Of a stretch of DNA of 64,000 bases, positions 44,005 to 52,653 are shown piece by piece. The position numbers were made by a program, and so were the translations under genes. This DNA is from an uncultured bacterium. Its GTDB lineage: Bacteria > Desulfobacterota > BSN033 > UBA1163. A model generated the notes under the pieces. That model ran no database searches. It saw only the letters and a list, made by a program, of their open reading frames with translations, and was not told where the DNA came from. The stretch covers positions 62,001-126,000 of the forward strand of contig CALLAL010000009.1 in assembly GCA_938002255.1 (NCBI GenBank), given 5' to 3'. Positions within the stretch are counted from its first letter, which is position 1. Each line of letters starts with the position of its first letter.

Positions 44005-44682
44005 TTAGGGCACCGCCTTTAAAAAATTTTCACCTACTCCGTTGAGGGCAAATTGGTAAATCAGAAAGAGGAGTCCGAAGAGAATCACCGGTCCAGCCAA
44101 GCAGGCAATGGTGAAGGGTGAAAATCGAAACTTCTGCTTCTGGGGACCGAGATCGACCGTCTCAATGGGAAAGGCTTCAGGGAACAGCTCTGCTCTCTCG
44201 AGGGAAGGAAGCCCAACGGAACTTCCCAGGAGGAGTTTGAGGTTGGAGGTCTTCACCTGTTCAAGGAGATACTCATCTCCAGGATGATGGAAGCGTCCTT
44301 TGAATCCCAAAGCCAGACAGAGATAATAAACCTCACGAACCTCTCTCTGGTGAAGCCCAAGGCTGTTGAGTCGTTCGAAGGCTTCCTCGCCTGCATCCAG
44401 GGTATGATAATAGAGGCGCTGGAGCTGCTCTCTCTGCCATTGACCTTTCTGATTCCAGGCGGAATTGAGAAGGGTTTCATCGATCCAGGCACAGATCATG
44501 AAACGAGCCAGATCATAATCCTCCTGTGCAAAGAGACCTCGTTTCACCACATTTTCGCTCTGGGTGAGAAGACGAAGAATGTCGGCTTTAACTTGCTCAT
44601 ACGGAGGTTGTTTGGTTCCCACCGTTTTAACAAAATAGACGACATAAGCAACCAATTCCATAAAAGCGTCCGTGAGATGCAT
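44005..44682 (-). CDS. tssL: TssL inner-membrane protein (DotU)
   Basis: 225 residues with the DotU fold (CAWIDETLLNSAWNQKGQW, QREQLQRLYYHTLDAGEEAF, YLCLALGFKGRFH) and a single C-terminal transmembrane helix (about 195-217). There is no OmpA-like peptidoglycan-binding extension, unlike some TssL proteins, so wall anchoring must come from other proteins. The gene abuts tssM directly. Confidence 0.96.
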   Translation of the reverse strand: MHLTDAFMELVAYVVYFVKTVGTKQPPYEQVKADILRLLTQSENVVKRGLFAQEDYDLARFMICAWIDETLLNSAWNQKGQWQREQLQRLYYHTLDAGEEAFERLNSLGLHQREVREVYYLCLALGFKGRFHHPGDEYLLEQVKTSNLKLLLGSSVGLPSLERAELFPEAFPIETVDLGPQKQKFRFSPFTIACLAGPVILFGLLFLIYQFALNGVGENFLKAVP

Positions 44683-44692
44683 GATAGGCTCC

Positions 44693-46081
44693 TTATCTTC
44701 CCACCACCATTAGCTCTACTTCCAAGTCTTCGGGTGCATTGTCCCAGTAGAGGGCGAGGTTATTGTTCTTCTGAACCAGGGTCCATTGATCACTATGATG
44801 GTTTACGGCAAAGTAAACAGAGTGCGCCCTTCTCGGAAGCTCCTGGGGCGGCACAGGGAGATGTTCCAGGCCGATCCCCGGAAGAGCACGAGCGATGAGA
44901 ATGGGCAGATGTTCGCGGGCGCTCAATTTAGCCATGGTTTCGATGGATTTGAGAACCCCTTTCGGATCCTCTTCTGTCTTGAGGACCAGATAGAAACGAT
45001 TCCGTCCTTCGAAGAGGCCAGGTTTTAATGAAGCCGCATAGTAGGTTCCGTCATAGACCAGGCGGATGACATACTCTGGTCCTGCGGTAATCTCGTCAAG
45101 AAGCTGGATGATCACGCTCTGCGCCGCGGAAAAGCATTCCCATAAGTTTTGGTGGTCATAAGGTGGAAGCGTTGGGGTTCCGTCCTCCAGTTCTGCCATG
45201 ACATTAATCCGCTCGGAAAAAGAAGAAAGCTCTCCGATCAATTGTCTTAATAAACCATAGACGGGCCAGGGATGGACTGGCTGGATTTCTGTCATATGGA
45301 AGAGAGGAGGAACATAACGATTGAGAGATCTTAAGGCCAGAAGATAAACCATATCTCTGGAGCCAAATTCGGCGGTTTGAATTCCCCGTTGGCTTTTATA
45401 CTCTTCGAGCTGATGGGCCCGTGCGGTGAGCTGATCCCTGATTTCCTTGATGAGAAGGAAGAGAGGCTCCGTACAGGAGATCGTCAGACAGGGAGGAACA
45501 AACTTTTGAGAAAGCCGAATCTCTTCCCCTATTCTTTCTAACTGAGCCAATGGGAGGACCACATAGTCTCCCAATCGTTCCCTTTCCGTTTCCCAGAAAA
45601 TTTTCAGCAGATAATGGAGTGTCTTGACTTGACCCGGAGGGCCCCCTGAGTGAAGGTCTTTGACCTCTTCAGGGTTTGGGGTTGTAACAAAGCGGGTGGT
45701 GATTCTGGAAAGATCCTCCAATTGATCAACGACCGCCACGTTTTCTCCCAAAGCGTTCCATTTTTTCAGACCAATAAGAACGGTGAAGGGTTTTCCCCCT
45801 TCCACCCAGGCTTCCTCAAAAAGCCTGGCTTCCACAATGCTATTTCCAGGAAAGACTGCAAACGTTCCATCTGGAAAAAGAAAAGAACCTTTCAGAAGAC
45901 GAAAGGATTTAACTCCGAGAGCGGATTTTTGAATTTCTATCTCTCCCGTTCCATAGAAATGAGGTGTGAGATATTGATGAAACGGAGCCAGAAGGGATTG
46001 GAAGGAAAGATCTAAGAGCTGAAAATGCTGGGGCTGAAGAAAGAGTCCCTGATGCCAGAAGAGCGGTTTTTGACTGTCCAT
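44693..46081 (-). CDS. tssK: TssK baseplate-membrane connector
   Basis: 462 residues, standard length. The family opening PLFWHQGLFLQPQHFQLLD is clear, as are IEFQKSALGVKSF-like strands, ARALPGIGLEHL and PQELPRRAHSVYFAVN, and a C-terminal LALYWDN. TssK trimers link the baseplate to TssL/TssM. It sits between tssJ (86-base gap) and tssL. Confidence 0.96.
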   Translation of the reverse strand: MDSQKPLFWHQGLFLQPQHFQLLDLSFQSLLAPFHQYLTPHFYGTGEIEIQKSALGVKSFRLLKGSFLFPDGTFAVFPGNSIVEARLFEEAWVEGGKPFTVLIGLKKWNALGENVAVVDQLEDLSRITTRFVTTPNPEEVKDLHSGGPPGQVKTLHYLLKIFWETERERLGDYVVLPLAQLERIGEEIRLSQKFVPPCLTISCTEPLFLLIKEIRDQLTARAHQLEEYKSQRGIQTAEFGSRDMVYLLALRSLNRYVPPLFHMTEIQPVHPWPVYGLLRQLIGELSSFSERINVMAELEDGTPTLPPYDHQNLWECFSAAQSVIIQLLDEITAGPEYVIRLVYDGTYYAASLKPGLFEGRNRFYLVLKTEEDPKGVLKSIETMAKLSAREHLPILIARALPGIGLEHLPVPPQELPRRAHSVYFAVNHHSDQWTLVQKNNNLALYWDNAPEDLEVELMVVGR

Positions 46082-46167
46082 GCTTGATGTCTCCTTAATC
46101 CATCTTAATAGGTCCGCTTTTTAATTCATCGTAAGACACCATTGCTCTACAAAAGATCACTTAAAGA

Positions 46168-46707
46168 TCACTTCTTCTCCGGAGCGGGTTTGATCTCTTG
46201 AATTTTATCAGGTCCTAAGAGAAGATCAATCTTAAGCATCCCTGGGTTCTGATAGATGGTGTTCTTCTTTTTCTCCTCCACCACTGGAATTGGGAAGAGT
46301 TTAACGACATTCTCTTTTTGAAGTTTGAAATATCCGGCCACAATCGCTACATATTTCGCTCCCGCCGCTCGATCCAGAGTCTCTTTATATTCCCGATTGG
46401 GATGGATGATAAACCTCTTCGCATGGGTGACACTGGGATGAAACTTGCTGCACTCGCAGAGTTTTTCGAGCCCCCCCTTTTCATCCACCAATTGATTGAG
46501 TTCATTGGGATCGGTCAAAAAATAGACGCACAGGACAAGGGTGTGCGCTCTTCCTTGAAAGAGATTGAGCTGGGGATCACTTTTGAGGTTGAGGTGAACC
46601 GCATTGGCTTCATATTCCCATCTCGGTGGCACGACGACCGGCGCTGCGCAGGAGTAAAGAAGGACAAGAAAAAGCATTAAGGGCAGGAGTTTCCAATCGT
46701 TTTTCAT
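46168..46707 (-). CDS. tssJ: TssJ outer-membrane lipoprotein
   Basis: 179 residues from the ATG at 46707, preceded by GGAGGTG; the longer reading to 46755 overlaps the previous gene and hides the signal peptide. Lipobox LYSC follows a typical signal. The mature part is the transthyretin-like TssJ fold (ANAVHLNLKSDPQLNLFQGR, TLVLCVYFLTDPNEL, YVAIVAGYF). It anchors the membrane complex to the outer membrane via TssM. Confidence 0.93.
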   Translation of the reverse strand: MKNDWKLLPLMLFLVLLYSCAAPVVVPPRWEYEANAVHLNLKSDPQLNLFQGRAHTLVLCVYFLTDPNELNQLVDEKGGLEKLCECSKFHPSVTHAKRFIIHPNREYKETLDRAAGAKYVAIVAGYFKLQKENVVKLFPIPVVEEKKKNTIYQNPGMLKIDLLLGPDKIQEIKPAPEKK

Positions 46708-46711
46708 GGCT

Positions 46712-47452
46712 TCACCTCCGGTCATTAGGATAGAGTCTCTGACAGACTTTTTCAAAGTCCCTTAGAAGTTCTTCCCTGAATCGGCCCGATTCAAACCATT
46801 TCTTAATGGTTTGAAATCTCTCTTTATACCGTTCAAACAATTCAGCCTTCCGAAGAGGGCCCACTTTGAATCCCCCAATCGGTTCGGATTCGAACCGCTC
46901 AGGATTTAATTCTTTTAGAATCTCACCCAATCGAATCTGGGCGGCCTCCTGGAACGCCTTATGAGAAATTAAAAAGGCTTTTTGAATCCGAGCCAGATAG
47001 GTCTGAAGGGAGTCAGAGTGAGTCTCCGCTTCCAACTGGGAGCCAATGATGTGCCGGATTGTTTCCAATTCGGGTTTTTTACCGAATAGTGTGGTATCAA
47101 TGATCCGGATCATTTCATTCATCGTGTCAAATATAGTATTGAGGGAATGGGCTAAATTTTCGAGAAGCTCGTTCGATGAGAGGTCCATTGCAGAGATTCG
47201 TTCTCCAAAAAGAAGGGTAAAGAGCCGAGTGAACTCTTCGGAGTGAAGAAAAGTCTCTTTCTCAACAGGAGCATCAGTGGATTCTAACCGTTGGATCAGC
47301 GCCTCAAGGAATCGAATTTTTTCTTCCGGAGGGTATTCCTTCAATGTTTCTTGAAGATAAGCCTCCATGAGTTTCTCTGCCCTTGTTGGGTTGGCTTGAT
47401 AGAGTGTTCGGATCTCCTCCATTAAACGTTCGATCGAAACCGGATGATTCAT
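46712..47452 (-). CDS. TagH/ImpI C-terminal-domain-like protein without FHA
   Basis: 246 residues from the ATG at 47452, seven bases after the previous stop. No FHA domain is present. Residues about 90-240 match, by my recollection, the helical C-terminal domain of T6SS FHA proteins (ELLENLAHSLNTIFDTMNEM ... AAQIRLGEILKELNPERFES, then PLRKAELFERYKERFQTIKK). In many T6SS loci this domain is fused behind an FHA domain; here the FHA part seems to be the separate protein at 8711. It probably joins the phospho-signal to the baseplate or membrane complex. The family assignment is moderate. Confidence 0.65.
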   Translation of the reverse strand: MNHPVSIERLMEEIRTLYQANPTRAEKLMEAYLQETLKEYPPEEKIRFLEALIQRLESTDAPVEKETFLHSEEFTRLFTLLFGERISAMDLSSNELLENLAHSLNTIFDTMNEMIRIIDTTLFGKKPELETIRHIIGSQLEAETHSDSLQTYLARIQKAFLISHKAFQEAAQIRLGEILKELNPERFESEPIGGFKVGPLRKAELFERYKERFQTIKKWFESGRFREELLRDFEKVCQRLYPNDRR

Positions 47453-47459
47453 GCAATGT

Positions 47460-47840
47460 TTACCGAACTTTCTTTGGTTTGAGGATGATCGTTTCCTCAA
47501 GAAACTCATCCTTTTCCGGGAGTTTCTCTTTCTTTACCAAGGGGTCCTGCTTTTTAGGGTTTTCCGTAGGGGGAGGGGAAGAGAGGCGAGCCTGTCCCTC
47601 TTTTGGAGGGAGCATGACAGTTTCAACAAGGCTCTCTTCCTTCTCTTCCAAGAATTCCAAGGAGGAAGGAGGCTCTGGCCGAGTCGTTGTTCCTGAAGAG
47701 AGAATCACCGTTTTTTCTAATTCCTCTTCTTTTTTCTGCCCCCAATCGCTTCGCCACTTTTCGAGAATCTTCAAGAGTATGCCATAGATGGCTTTATTTT
47801 CTTTCTCTTTTTCTGAAACATGAACGGTCTGGTGAGTCAT
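47460..47840 (-). CDS. Small protein with three ETVxL motifs, first gene of T6SS superoperon
   Basis: 126 residues from the ATG at 47840 (a TTG six bases upstream is an alternative). Apart from a short N-terminal helix (about 15-33) it looks disordered and rich in Glu, Lys and Pro. Three short units recur: LEKTVILSS (Thr44), LVETVMLPP (Thr74) and LEETIILKP (Thr117). Each has a Thr with a bulky residue at +3 (Leu), the position read by many FHA domains. The gene opens the T6SS operon. I propose a multi-site phospho-scaffold for the kinases and FHA protein; no family was recognised. Confidence 0.75.
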   Translation of the reverse strand: MTHQTVHVSEKEKENKAIYGILLKILEKWRSDWGQKKEEELEKTVILSSGTTTRPEPPSSLEFLEEKEESLVETVMLPPKEGQARLSSPPPTENPKKQDPLVKKEKLPEKDEFLEETIILKPKKVR

Positions 47841-47897
47841 AGGCAAATATTCTTAGAGGTGTTTCAAATTGTATCCAATAAAAAATTTATAAAATCA

Positions 47898-47927
47898 AAT
47901 ATACTGAAGGAAACGAAGAAAAGTCAA
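47898..47927 (-). promoter_or_regulatory. Promoter of the T6SS superoperon
   Basis: On the minus strand TTGACT (47927-47922), 18-base spacer, TATATT (47903-47898). It matches the housekeeping consensus at 5 of 6 positions in each box. The start would fall about 50 bases before the ATG at 47840. The 196-base gap also holds the palindrome ATCCTAAGGAT near 48014; no further gene was seen. Confidence 0.65.
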
Positions 47928-48036
47928 GACCAAAATAGCAAATGAATCTATAGAGTTAAAGAAATGAAAGGGTCGCTTTAAATTGTCAGGATTATCTCTT
48001 GCTTCTATTGAATCCTAAGGATAAGGTTTCGACCCA

Positions 48037-49683
48037 TTATGCATGAAGTTCCATGTTCTTTAGCTCTGCCCTCCTGATCTTTCCTGTGATGGTCTTTGGC
48101 AACTCCTTTAAAAATTTGAGCTCTTGAGGCCTTTTTTGTGGATCCAGTTTTTCGGCAATCAATCTCAGGATGTCCTGATTCAGGTTTTCTGAAGGTTGGT
48201 GGGTATGCCGAAGTGCTATAAAAGCCTTGATCTTTTCTCCAGATGGACCACCGGGGAGACCAATGACGGCTGCCTCCAGAACAGCTGGGTGTTCGAGCAG
48301 AACCTTCTCGATTTCGAGAGGTGCGATGGTCTGAGTACCCACCTTAATGAGTTCTTTATCCCTTCCTACAAACCAGAAATACCCCTCTTCATCACGGTAG
48401 GCTTTATCCCCCGTATAATACCAATTTCCACGAAAGGCTTTCTCCATGGCCTGGGGATTTTTCCAATACTCTTTCATCAGCCCTGGTGGCCTCTGGGGTC
48501 GAACTTTTAATGCGACGTAACCTTCGGTGAGCGGAGGGACTTCGTTTCCCTCTTCATCGACCACTGCCATCCTATGGCCCGGCGTGGGAAGTCCGATGGA
48601 ACCATACTTAATGGGTTTACAGCGAAAATTTGCCAAGAGAGCAACGGTCTCTGACTGGCCATAAAATTCATAGAGATCGAGTCCTGTCCCTTCTCTCCAT
48701 GCTTTGATGATCTCAGGAGTCAAGGGTTCACCTGCACAGAGACTGAGACGGAGGTTCTGCAAGTCATAGTTCCGAAGATCCTCCTGAATCAGCATTCGAT
48801 AGACACTGGGGGAGGCACAGAAGGTGGTGACCCCGAATCGTTCAATCACACTCAAGGTGATCTTGGGATTAAACCCTCCGATGGGATTTCGTTGCAGGAC
48901 AGCGGCCCCACAGATCCACTGTCCAAAAAGTTTTCCAAATGCTGTCTTTGCCCATCCTGTATCCGCCACTGCCATGTGGAGGTCTGTAGGTCTGAGATCG
49001 TCCACATATTTAGCTGTAACGATATGAGCCAGAGGATAGGCATGGGTATGGAGAACCATCTTGGGATATGATTCTGTGCCAGAGGTAAAGAAGATGAGAA
49101 GGGGATCTGAACTTTTCGTTTTACCCACGGTCTTTTGATCAAGTTTGGCAGAAGCGCTGTTCATTGCCTCCTCATATTCTAACCATCCATGACATTTCCC
49201 TCCCACCACGATACCATATTGAAGCGAGGGACATTCATGCTGAACTTCTGCGACCTTTGTAACATATTCCAGAGTGGTGATGGCTAAAACAGCTTCGGAT
49301 TGGTTGATCCTGAGTCGAACATCCTCAGAGGTCACCAACACCGAAGTGGGCATCGGAATGACGCCTAATTTGATCATCCCCATCATGGCCACATACCATT
49401 CTGGAATTCGGGGAAGCATCAGGAGAACCCGATCTCCCTTCTTTATTCCTATGTTGATCAGGACATTGGCAAACTGATTCGAAAGTCTCATCAAGTCATA
49501 GAACGTATGTCTGACGGCATGAAGCCCTGTGTCATCAACGGAGATGAGGGCGAGCTTGGTTCGGTCTTCAGCCCATCGATCAATCCCGTCAAAACCGAAA
49601 TTGTAATACTCCGGAATGTCCCACTTAAATTCACGATAGGTCTTCTCATAATCGGTTAAATTGGGAGGGATCTCTCTCATCAT
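48037..49683 (-). CDS. AMP-forming acyl-CoA synthetase
   Basis: 548 residues, using the ATG at 49683 with GAGGAG upstream; an in-frame start 18 bases earlier lacks it. Adenylation motifs: LLIFFTSGTESYPKMVLHTH, EFYGQSETVALL, YYTGDKAYRDEEGYFWFVGR and the C-terminal ITGKIRRAEL with the catalytic Lys. It activates a carboxylic acid to its CoA thioester using ATP; the sequence resembles medium-chain/benzoate-type ligases, but the substrate is unknown. It follows the NtrC gene on the same strand (54 bases) and may be co-transcribed with it. Confidence 0.92.
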   Translation of the reverse strand: MMREIPPNLTDYEKTYREFKWDIPEYYNFGFDGIDRWAEDRTKLALISVDDTGLHAVRHTFYDLMRLSNQFANVLINIGIKKGDRVLLMLPRIPEWYVAMMGMIKLGVIPMPTSVLVTSEDVRLRINQSEAVLAITTLEYVTKVAEVQHECPSLQYGIVVGGKCHGWLEYEEAMNSASAKLDQKTVGKTKSSDPLLIFFTSGTESYPKMVLHTHAYPLAHIVTAKYVDDLRPTDLHMAVADTGWAKTAFGKLFGQWICGAAVLQRNPIGGFNPKITLSVIERFGVTTFCASPSVYRMLIQEDLRNYDLQNLRLSLCAGEPLTPEIIKAWREGTGLDLYEFYGQSETVALLANFRCKPIKYGSIGLPTPGHRMAVVDEEGNEVPPLTEGYVALKVRPQRPPGLMKEYWKNPQAMEKAFRGNWYYTGDKAYRDEEGYFWFVGRDKELIKVGTQTIAPLEIEKVLLEHPAVLEAAVIGLPGGPSGEKIKAFIALRHTHQPSENLNQDILRLIAEKLDPQKRPQELKFLKELPKTITGKIRRAELKNMELHA

Positions 49684-49737
49684 TTTTGTCTCCTCATGCA
49701 ACCCATTTAGGGGTTCCCCGATCTTCTCTCTAACGAC

Positions 49738-51159
49738 TCACTGATTTTCCATTTCATTTTTGATTTGCTCTGGAGAAATGCCATGTTTTTTCAAAAGGGC
49801 ACAAAAGTTAGGGCGTTGCATGCCCACTCTCTTTGCCGCACGGGTGATGTTTCCATTGGATGCCCGAAGTGCTTTGATGAGGAATGCTTTCTGGATTTGT
49901 CCAAAGGTCTCTTCAAGAAGATGCTTCTTAGCCGCCTTAAGTTCCTTCAAGGTTTCTGGAATGGGGTGACCTTTCCAGAATCGTTTAGACTGAAGCTGAT
50001 CAAGCAGATGAAGCAGATCCAGTTTGGTATCATCCGCCATGATGACCAGTCGTTCCACTACATTCTTCAACTGCCGAACATTCCCGGGCCAGTCATAATG
50101 GATTAAGCTTTCAAGGGCTTCGTCCGTAAACCCTTCGATGCGTTTACCTGTTTTTCGGCAAAAGAGTTTGAGGAAATAGTAAGCCAGCTTCGGAATGTCC
50201 TCCTTTCTCTCCCGGAGAGGCGGAATGAAGATGGGAAAGACGCTTAACCGGTAATAGAGGTCCTCTCTGAACCGGCCTTCCTCCACCATGACCTTCAGAT
50301 CCCTGTTCGTGGCAGCAATGATCCGGGCATCTGTTTTGTGAAAATGACTTGCTCCTACAGGCTTGAACTCACCCGTTTCTAAAACCCGAAGCAGTTTTCC
50401 TTGGATCTCCATACTCAGATTCGTCACATCATCCATAAAAAGGGTCCCACCACTGGCCATATCGAAGATGCCTTCTTTGTCCCGAACCGCGCCCGTAAAG
50501 GCTCCCCGGACATGACCGAACAGTTCGCTTTCAAGAAGCGTCGGTGAGAGCGTACTACAATCGACAGCAATAAATTGATGGTGAGCCCTTTGGCTACGGG
50601 CATGAATCGCGCTTGCGAAGAGCTCTTTTCCTGTCCCACTTTCTCCACAGAGAAGGACCGTGCTGTCGGTAGGTGCCACTTTCTCAATTTGTTCGAAGAT
50701 ATGAAGGATATGAGGGCTTTCTCCAATGATGTCGGGAAATCTACTCTGGCTGTGAAGCTGTTTTCGCAGAAAGAGATTCTCTTCTACCAGGCGTTTCTTT
50801 TCAATCGCTCTCTGAACGACCAGGATGAGTTCTTCATCGGTAAAGGGTTTAGAAAGATAATCAAAGGCCCCCCATTTCATCGCTTCTACCGCATTTTGGA
50901 CCGTTGAATAGCCTGTCATGATAATGACCAGGCAGTCCTGTTTCACTTTATGGATGGCTTTAAGAATCTCCATTCCATCCATATCTGGGAGTTTGATGTC
51001 GAGTAAAACAAGGTCATAGTCCTTCTTCTGAAGGAGATCCATCCCTTCCTGGCCTGACATACAGCTTTCGATAATATGGTTCTGATCCAGAAGGGCCAAA
51101 CGGCATCCTTTACAAATCACAGGTTCATCATCAATGATTAGAATCTTGGCGGGTTTCAT
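49738..51159 (-). CDS. NtrC-family sigma-54-dependent response regulator
   Basis: 473 residues. A receiver domain (1-120) with phospho-acceptor Asp54 (LVLLDIKLPDMDG) precedes the AAA+ domain: Walker A GESGTGKELFA, the sigma-54 contact loop GAFTGA, and Walker B-like GGTLFMDDV. A Fis-type HTH closes the protein (ITRAAKRVGMQRPNFCALLK). It activates RNA polymerase carrying sigma-54. It pairs with the histidine kinase upstream (29-base gap). A sigma-54 promoter lies ahead of the divergent formate dehydrogenase operon, its most likely target. Confidence 0.96.
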   Translation of the reverse strand: MKPAKILIIDDEPVICKGCRLALLDQNHIIESCMSGQEGMDLLQKKDYDLVLLDIKLPDMDGMEILKAIHKVKQDCLVIIMTGYSTVQNAVEAMKWGAFDYLSKPFTDEELILVVQRAIEKKRLVEENLFLRKQLHSQSRFPDIIGESPHILHIFEQIEKVAPTDSTVLLCGESGTGKELFASAIHARSQRAHHQFIAVDCSTLSPTLLESELFGHVRGAFTGAVRDKEGIFDMASGGTLFMDDVTNLSMEIQGKLLRVLETGEFKPVGASHFHKTDARIIAATNRDLKVMVEEGRFREDLYYRLSVFPIFIPPLRERKEDIPKLAYYFLKLFCRKTGKRIEGFTDEALESLIHYDWPGNVRQLKNVVERLVIMADDTKLDLLHLLDQLQSKRFWKGHPIPETLKELKAAKKHLLEETFGQIQKAFLIKALRASNGNITRAAKRVGMQRPNFCALLKKHGISPEQIKNEMENQ

Positions 51160-51188
51160 ATTCCTGTCAGTGAATGCATGGATTGCTA

Positions 51189-52406
51189 TTAAGACTCCCG
51201 GGGGATAGGAAATTCTACAATGAATCGGGTTCCCTGCTTGGGTTCACTAAAGGCGTAGATTTTTCCCCCATGTTTTTCAACAATGCTATACGTGACTGCC
51301 AGGCCAAGGCCTGTTCCTTTGGGTTTGGTCGAGAAAAAAGGTTCAAAGATTTTTGACATATTTTCTGGAGATATCCCACATCCTGTGTCGGCAACCTCCA
51401 TCGCGACATTCTTTCGATCAGGGGTCACATAAGTACGAACGGTCACCCTCCCCTGGTCTTCGATCGCCTGGATGGCGTTGAGTAAGAGGTTGACTAAAAT
51501 CTGTTCGATTTGGTTCTCATCAATCAAAATCTCCGGCAATAACTTTGAAAGATCTATCTCCAATCGAATATGGCGCAATCGGAACTCGTTGTCGAGGAGA
51601 TGAAGTACTTTAACGACCACTTTATTGATATTGGTCAAGAAAGCTTTAGGTTCACTTGGCCTTGAAAATTCTAAAAGATCCTGGATGATGGTTTTACATC
51701 GCAGGGTCTCCTGGATGATGATTTCGAGCCCTTCTCTGAAGGGTCCTTCCTCAGGGGCCTTTTTAAGAAGATTGGTGCTGTAAAGGAGAACACCGGCAAG
51801 AGGATTATTGATCTCGTGAGCAATGCCGGCTGCCATTCTGCCCAGAGCAGATAATTTTTCTGTCTGGAGTGCCAGTTGATCATATCGAGATTCCTGTATT
51901 TCTAAAAGTTGAGCCCTTTGAATGACGGCTGCCCCTCTCTCTGCAATGAGGATAAGATATTGAAGTTCTTGCTCGGATAATTCTCTTGGTTCATCGAAAT
52001 AGATTCGAAGGATTCCAATGACGTCATCCTTGTACGTGATAGGGGCATCAACGATCATCCGGATTCCTTCCTCCCAAGCCTCTTTGGGGTACTGGACAAA
52101 GGGATCGTTCAAAATGTCTCGAATGATAAGAACTCTGTTCTGACGACAGAGATCCATGACAAACTCTTTCCGAAAGGCGGGACCTTTAGAAAGATACTGG
52201 TCACTTAAGCCATAAGAGGCTCCTAAGTCGAGATGCTTCGTTTTGGGATTTAATATTCTAATGAGTGCACCCTTCGCCTTGAACATCTGGGCAGATTTCA
52301 TGACCAGGGTTTCAAGAATATCTTTGACATGGGCTCCTGAATGGAGTGAGGTACTAATCTCACGAAGAATGTTATAAAGGGATTCAAAATCGATATTTTT
52401 ATTCAT
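51189..52406 (-). CDS. GAF-domain histidine kinase
   Basis: 405 residues, soluble. A GAF domain (about 20-165) is followed by the dimerisation helix with His197 ([20 protein letters not shown]), and an ATPase domain with [11 protein letters not shown] (N box), [11 protein letters not shown] and [11 protein letters not shown]. The GAF domain suggests a soluble small-molecule, redox or gas signal. It phosphorylates the NtrC-type partner encoded directly after it. An 18-bp palindrome overlaps its -10 box, so its expression may be autoregulated. Confidence 0.95.
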   Translation of the reverse strand: MNKNIDFESLYNILREISTSLHSGAHVKDILETLVMKSAQMFKAKGALIRILNPKTKHLDLGASYGLSDQYLSKGPAFRKEFVMDLCRQNRVLIIRDILNDPFVQYPKEAWEEGIRMIVDAPITYKDDVIGILRIYFDEPRELSEQELQYLILIAERGAAVIQRAQLLEIQESRYDQLALQTEKLSALGRMAAGIAHEINNPLAGVLLYSTNLLKKAPEEGPFREGLEIIIQETLRCKTIIQDLLEFSRPSEPKAFLTNINKVVVKVLHLLDNEFRLRHIRLEIDLSKLLPEILIDENQIEQILVNLLLNAIQAIEDQGRVTVRTYVTPDRKNVAMEVADTGCGISPENMSKIFEPFFSTKPKGTGLGLAVTYSIVEKHGGKIYAFSEPKQGTRFIVEFPIPRES

Positions 52407-52416
52407 CGATCCCCCC

Positions 52417-52434
52417 TGTATAATCCATTATACA
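52417..52434. promoter_or_regulatory. Palindromic operator TGTAT-N8-ATACA (site 1)
   Basis: TGTATAA and TTATACA are perfect complements around TCCA. The site overlaps the -10 box of the histidine kinase promoter. The same TGTAT-N8-ATACA layout recurs at 52486-52503. Confidence 0.6.
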
Positions 52435-52454
52435 CTTATAACTATTTAATGCAA
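52427..52454 (-). promoter_or_regulatory. Promoter of the histidine kinase/NtrC operon
   Basis: On the minus strand TTGCAT (52454-52449), a 16-base spacer and a perfect TATAAT (52432-52427). The start would be near 52420, just ahead of the ATG at 52406. Confidence 0.6.
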
Positions 52455-52485
52455 CAATTAAATTTGATTCGTTACCAATTCTGTA

Positions 52486-52503
52486 TGTATTTTTTTTTAT
52501 ACA
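52486..52503. promoter_or_regulatory. Palindromic operator TGTAT-N8-ATACA (site 2), likely enhancer
   Basis: Its arms are identical to site 1, with eight T bases between them. It is centred about 130 bases before the predicted sigma-54 start, a typical distance for an NtrC-type enhancer. The two sites are 69 bases apart centre to centre. Confidence 0.55.
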
Positions 52504-52598
52504 ATTTGATAAATGGTAGCCTTTCCAAAAGCTGTATTTTTGTTGTCAACTATTTGAATTAATTAATAAATTTTATATGCTCCCTTGCTCATCAAGAA

Positions 52599-52613
52599 TG
52601 GCATCCCTTTTGC
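52599..52613 (+). promoter_or_regulatory. Sigma-54 promoter of the formate dehydrogenase operon
   Basis: TGGCATCCCTTTTGC has the invariant GG (52600-52601) and GC (52612-52613) ten bases apart, and matches the TGGCAN-TTGC consensus. A start near 52625 leaves about 29 bases of leader before the response regulator ATG at 52654. The AT-rich gap around it (52435-52653) holds no gene. Confidence 0.75.
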
Positions 52614-52653
52614 CTAATGAAGTGTGAAAAAAAGAGAAAAGGAGGTGGAGATT

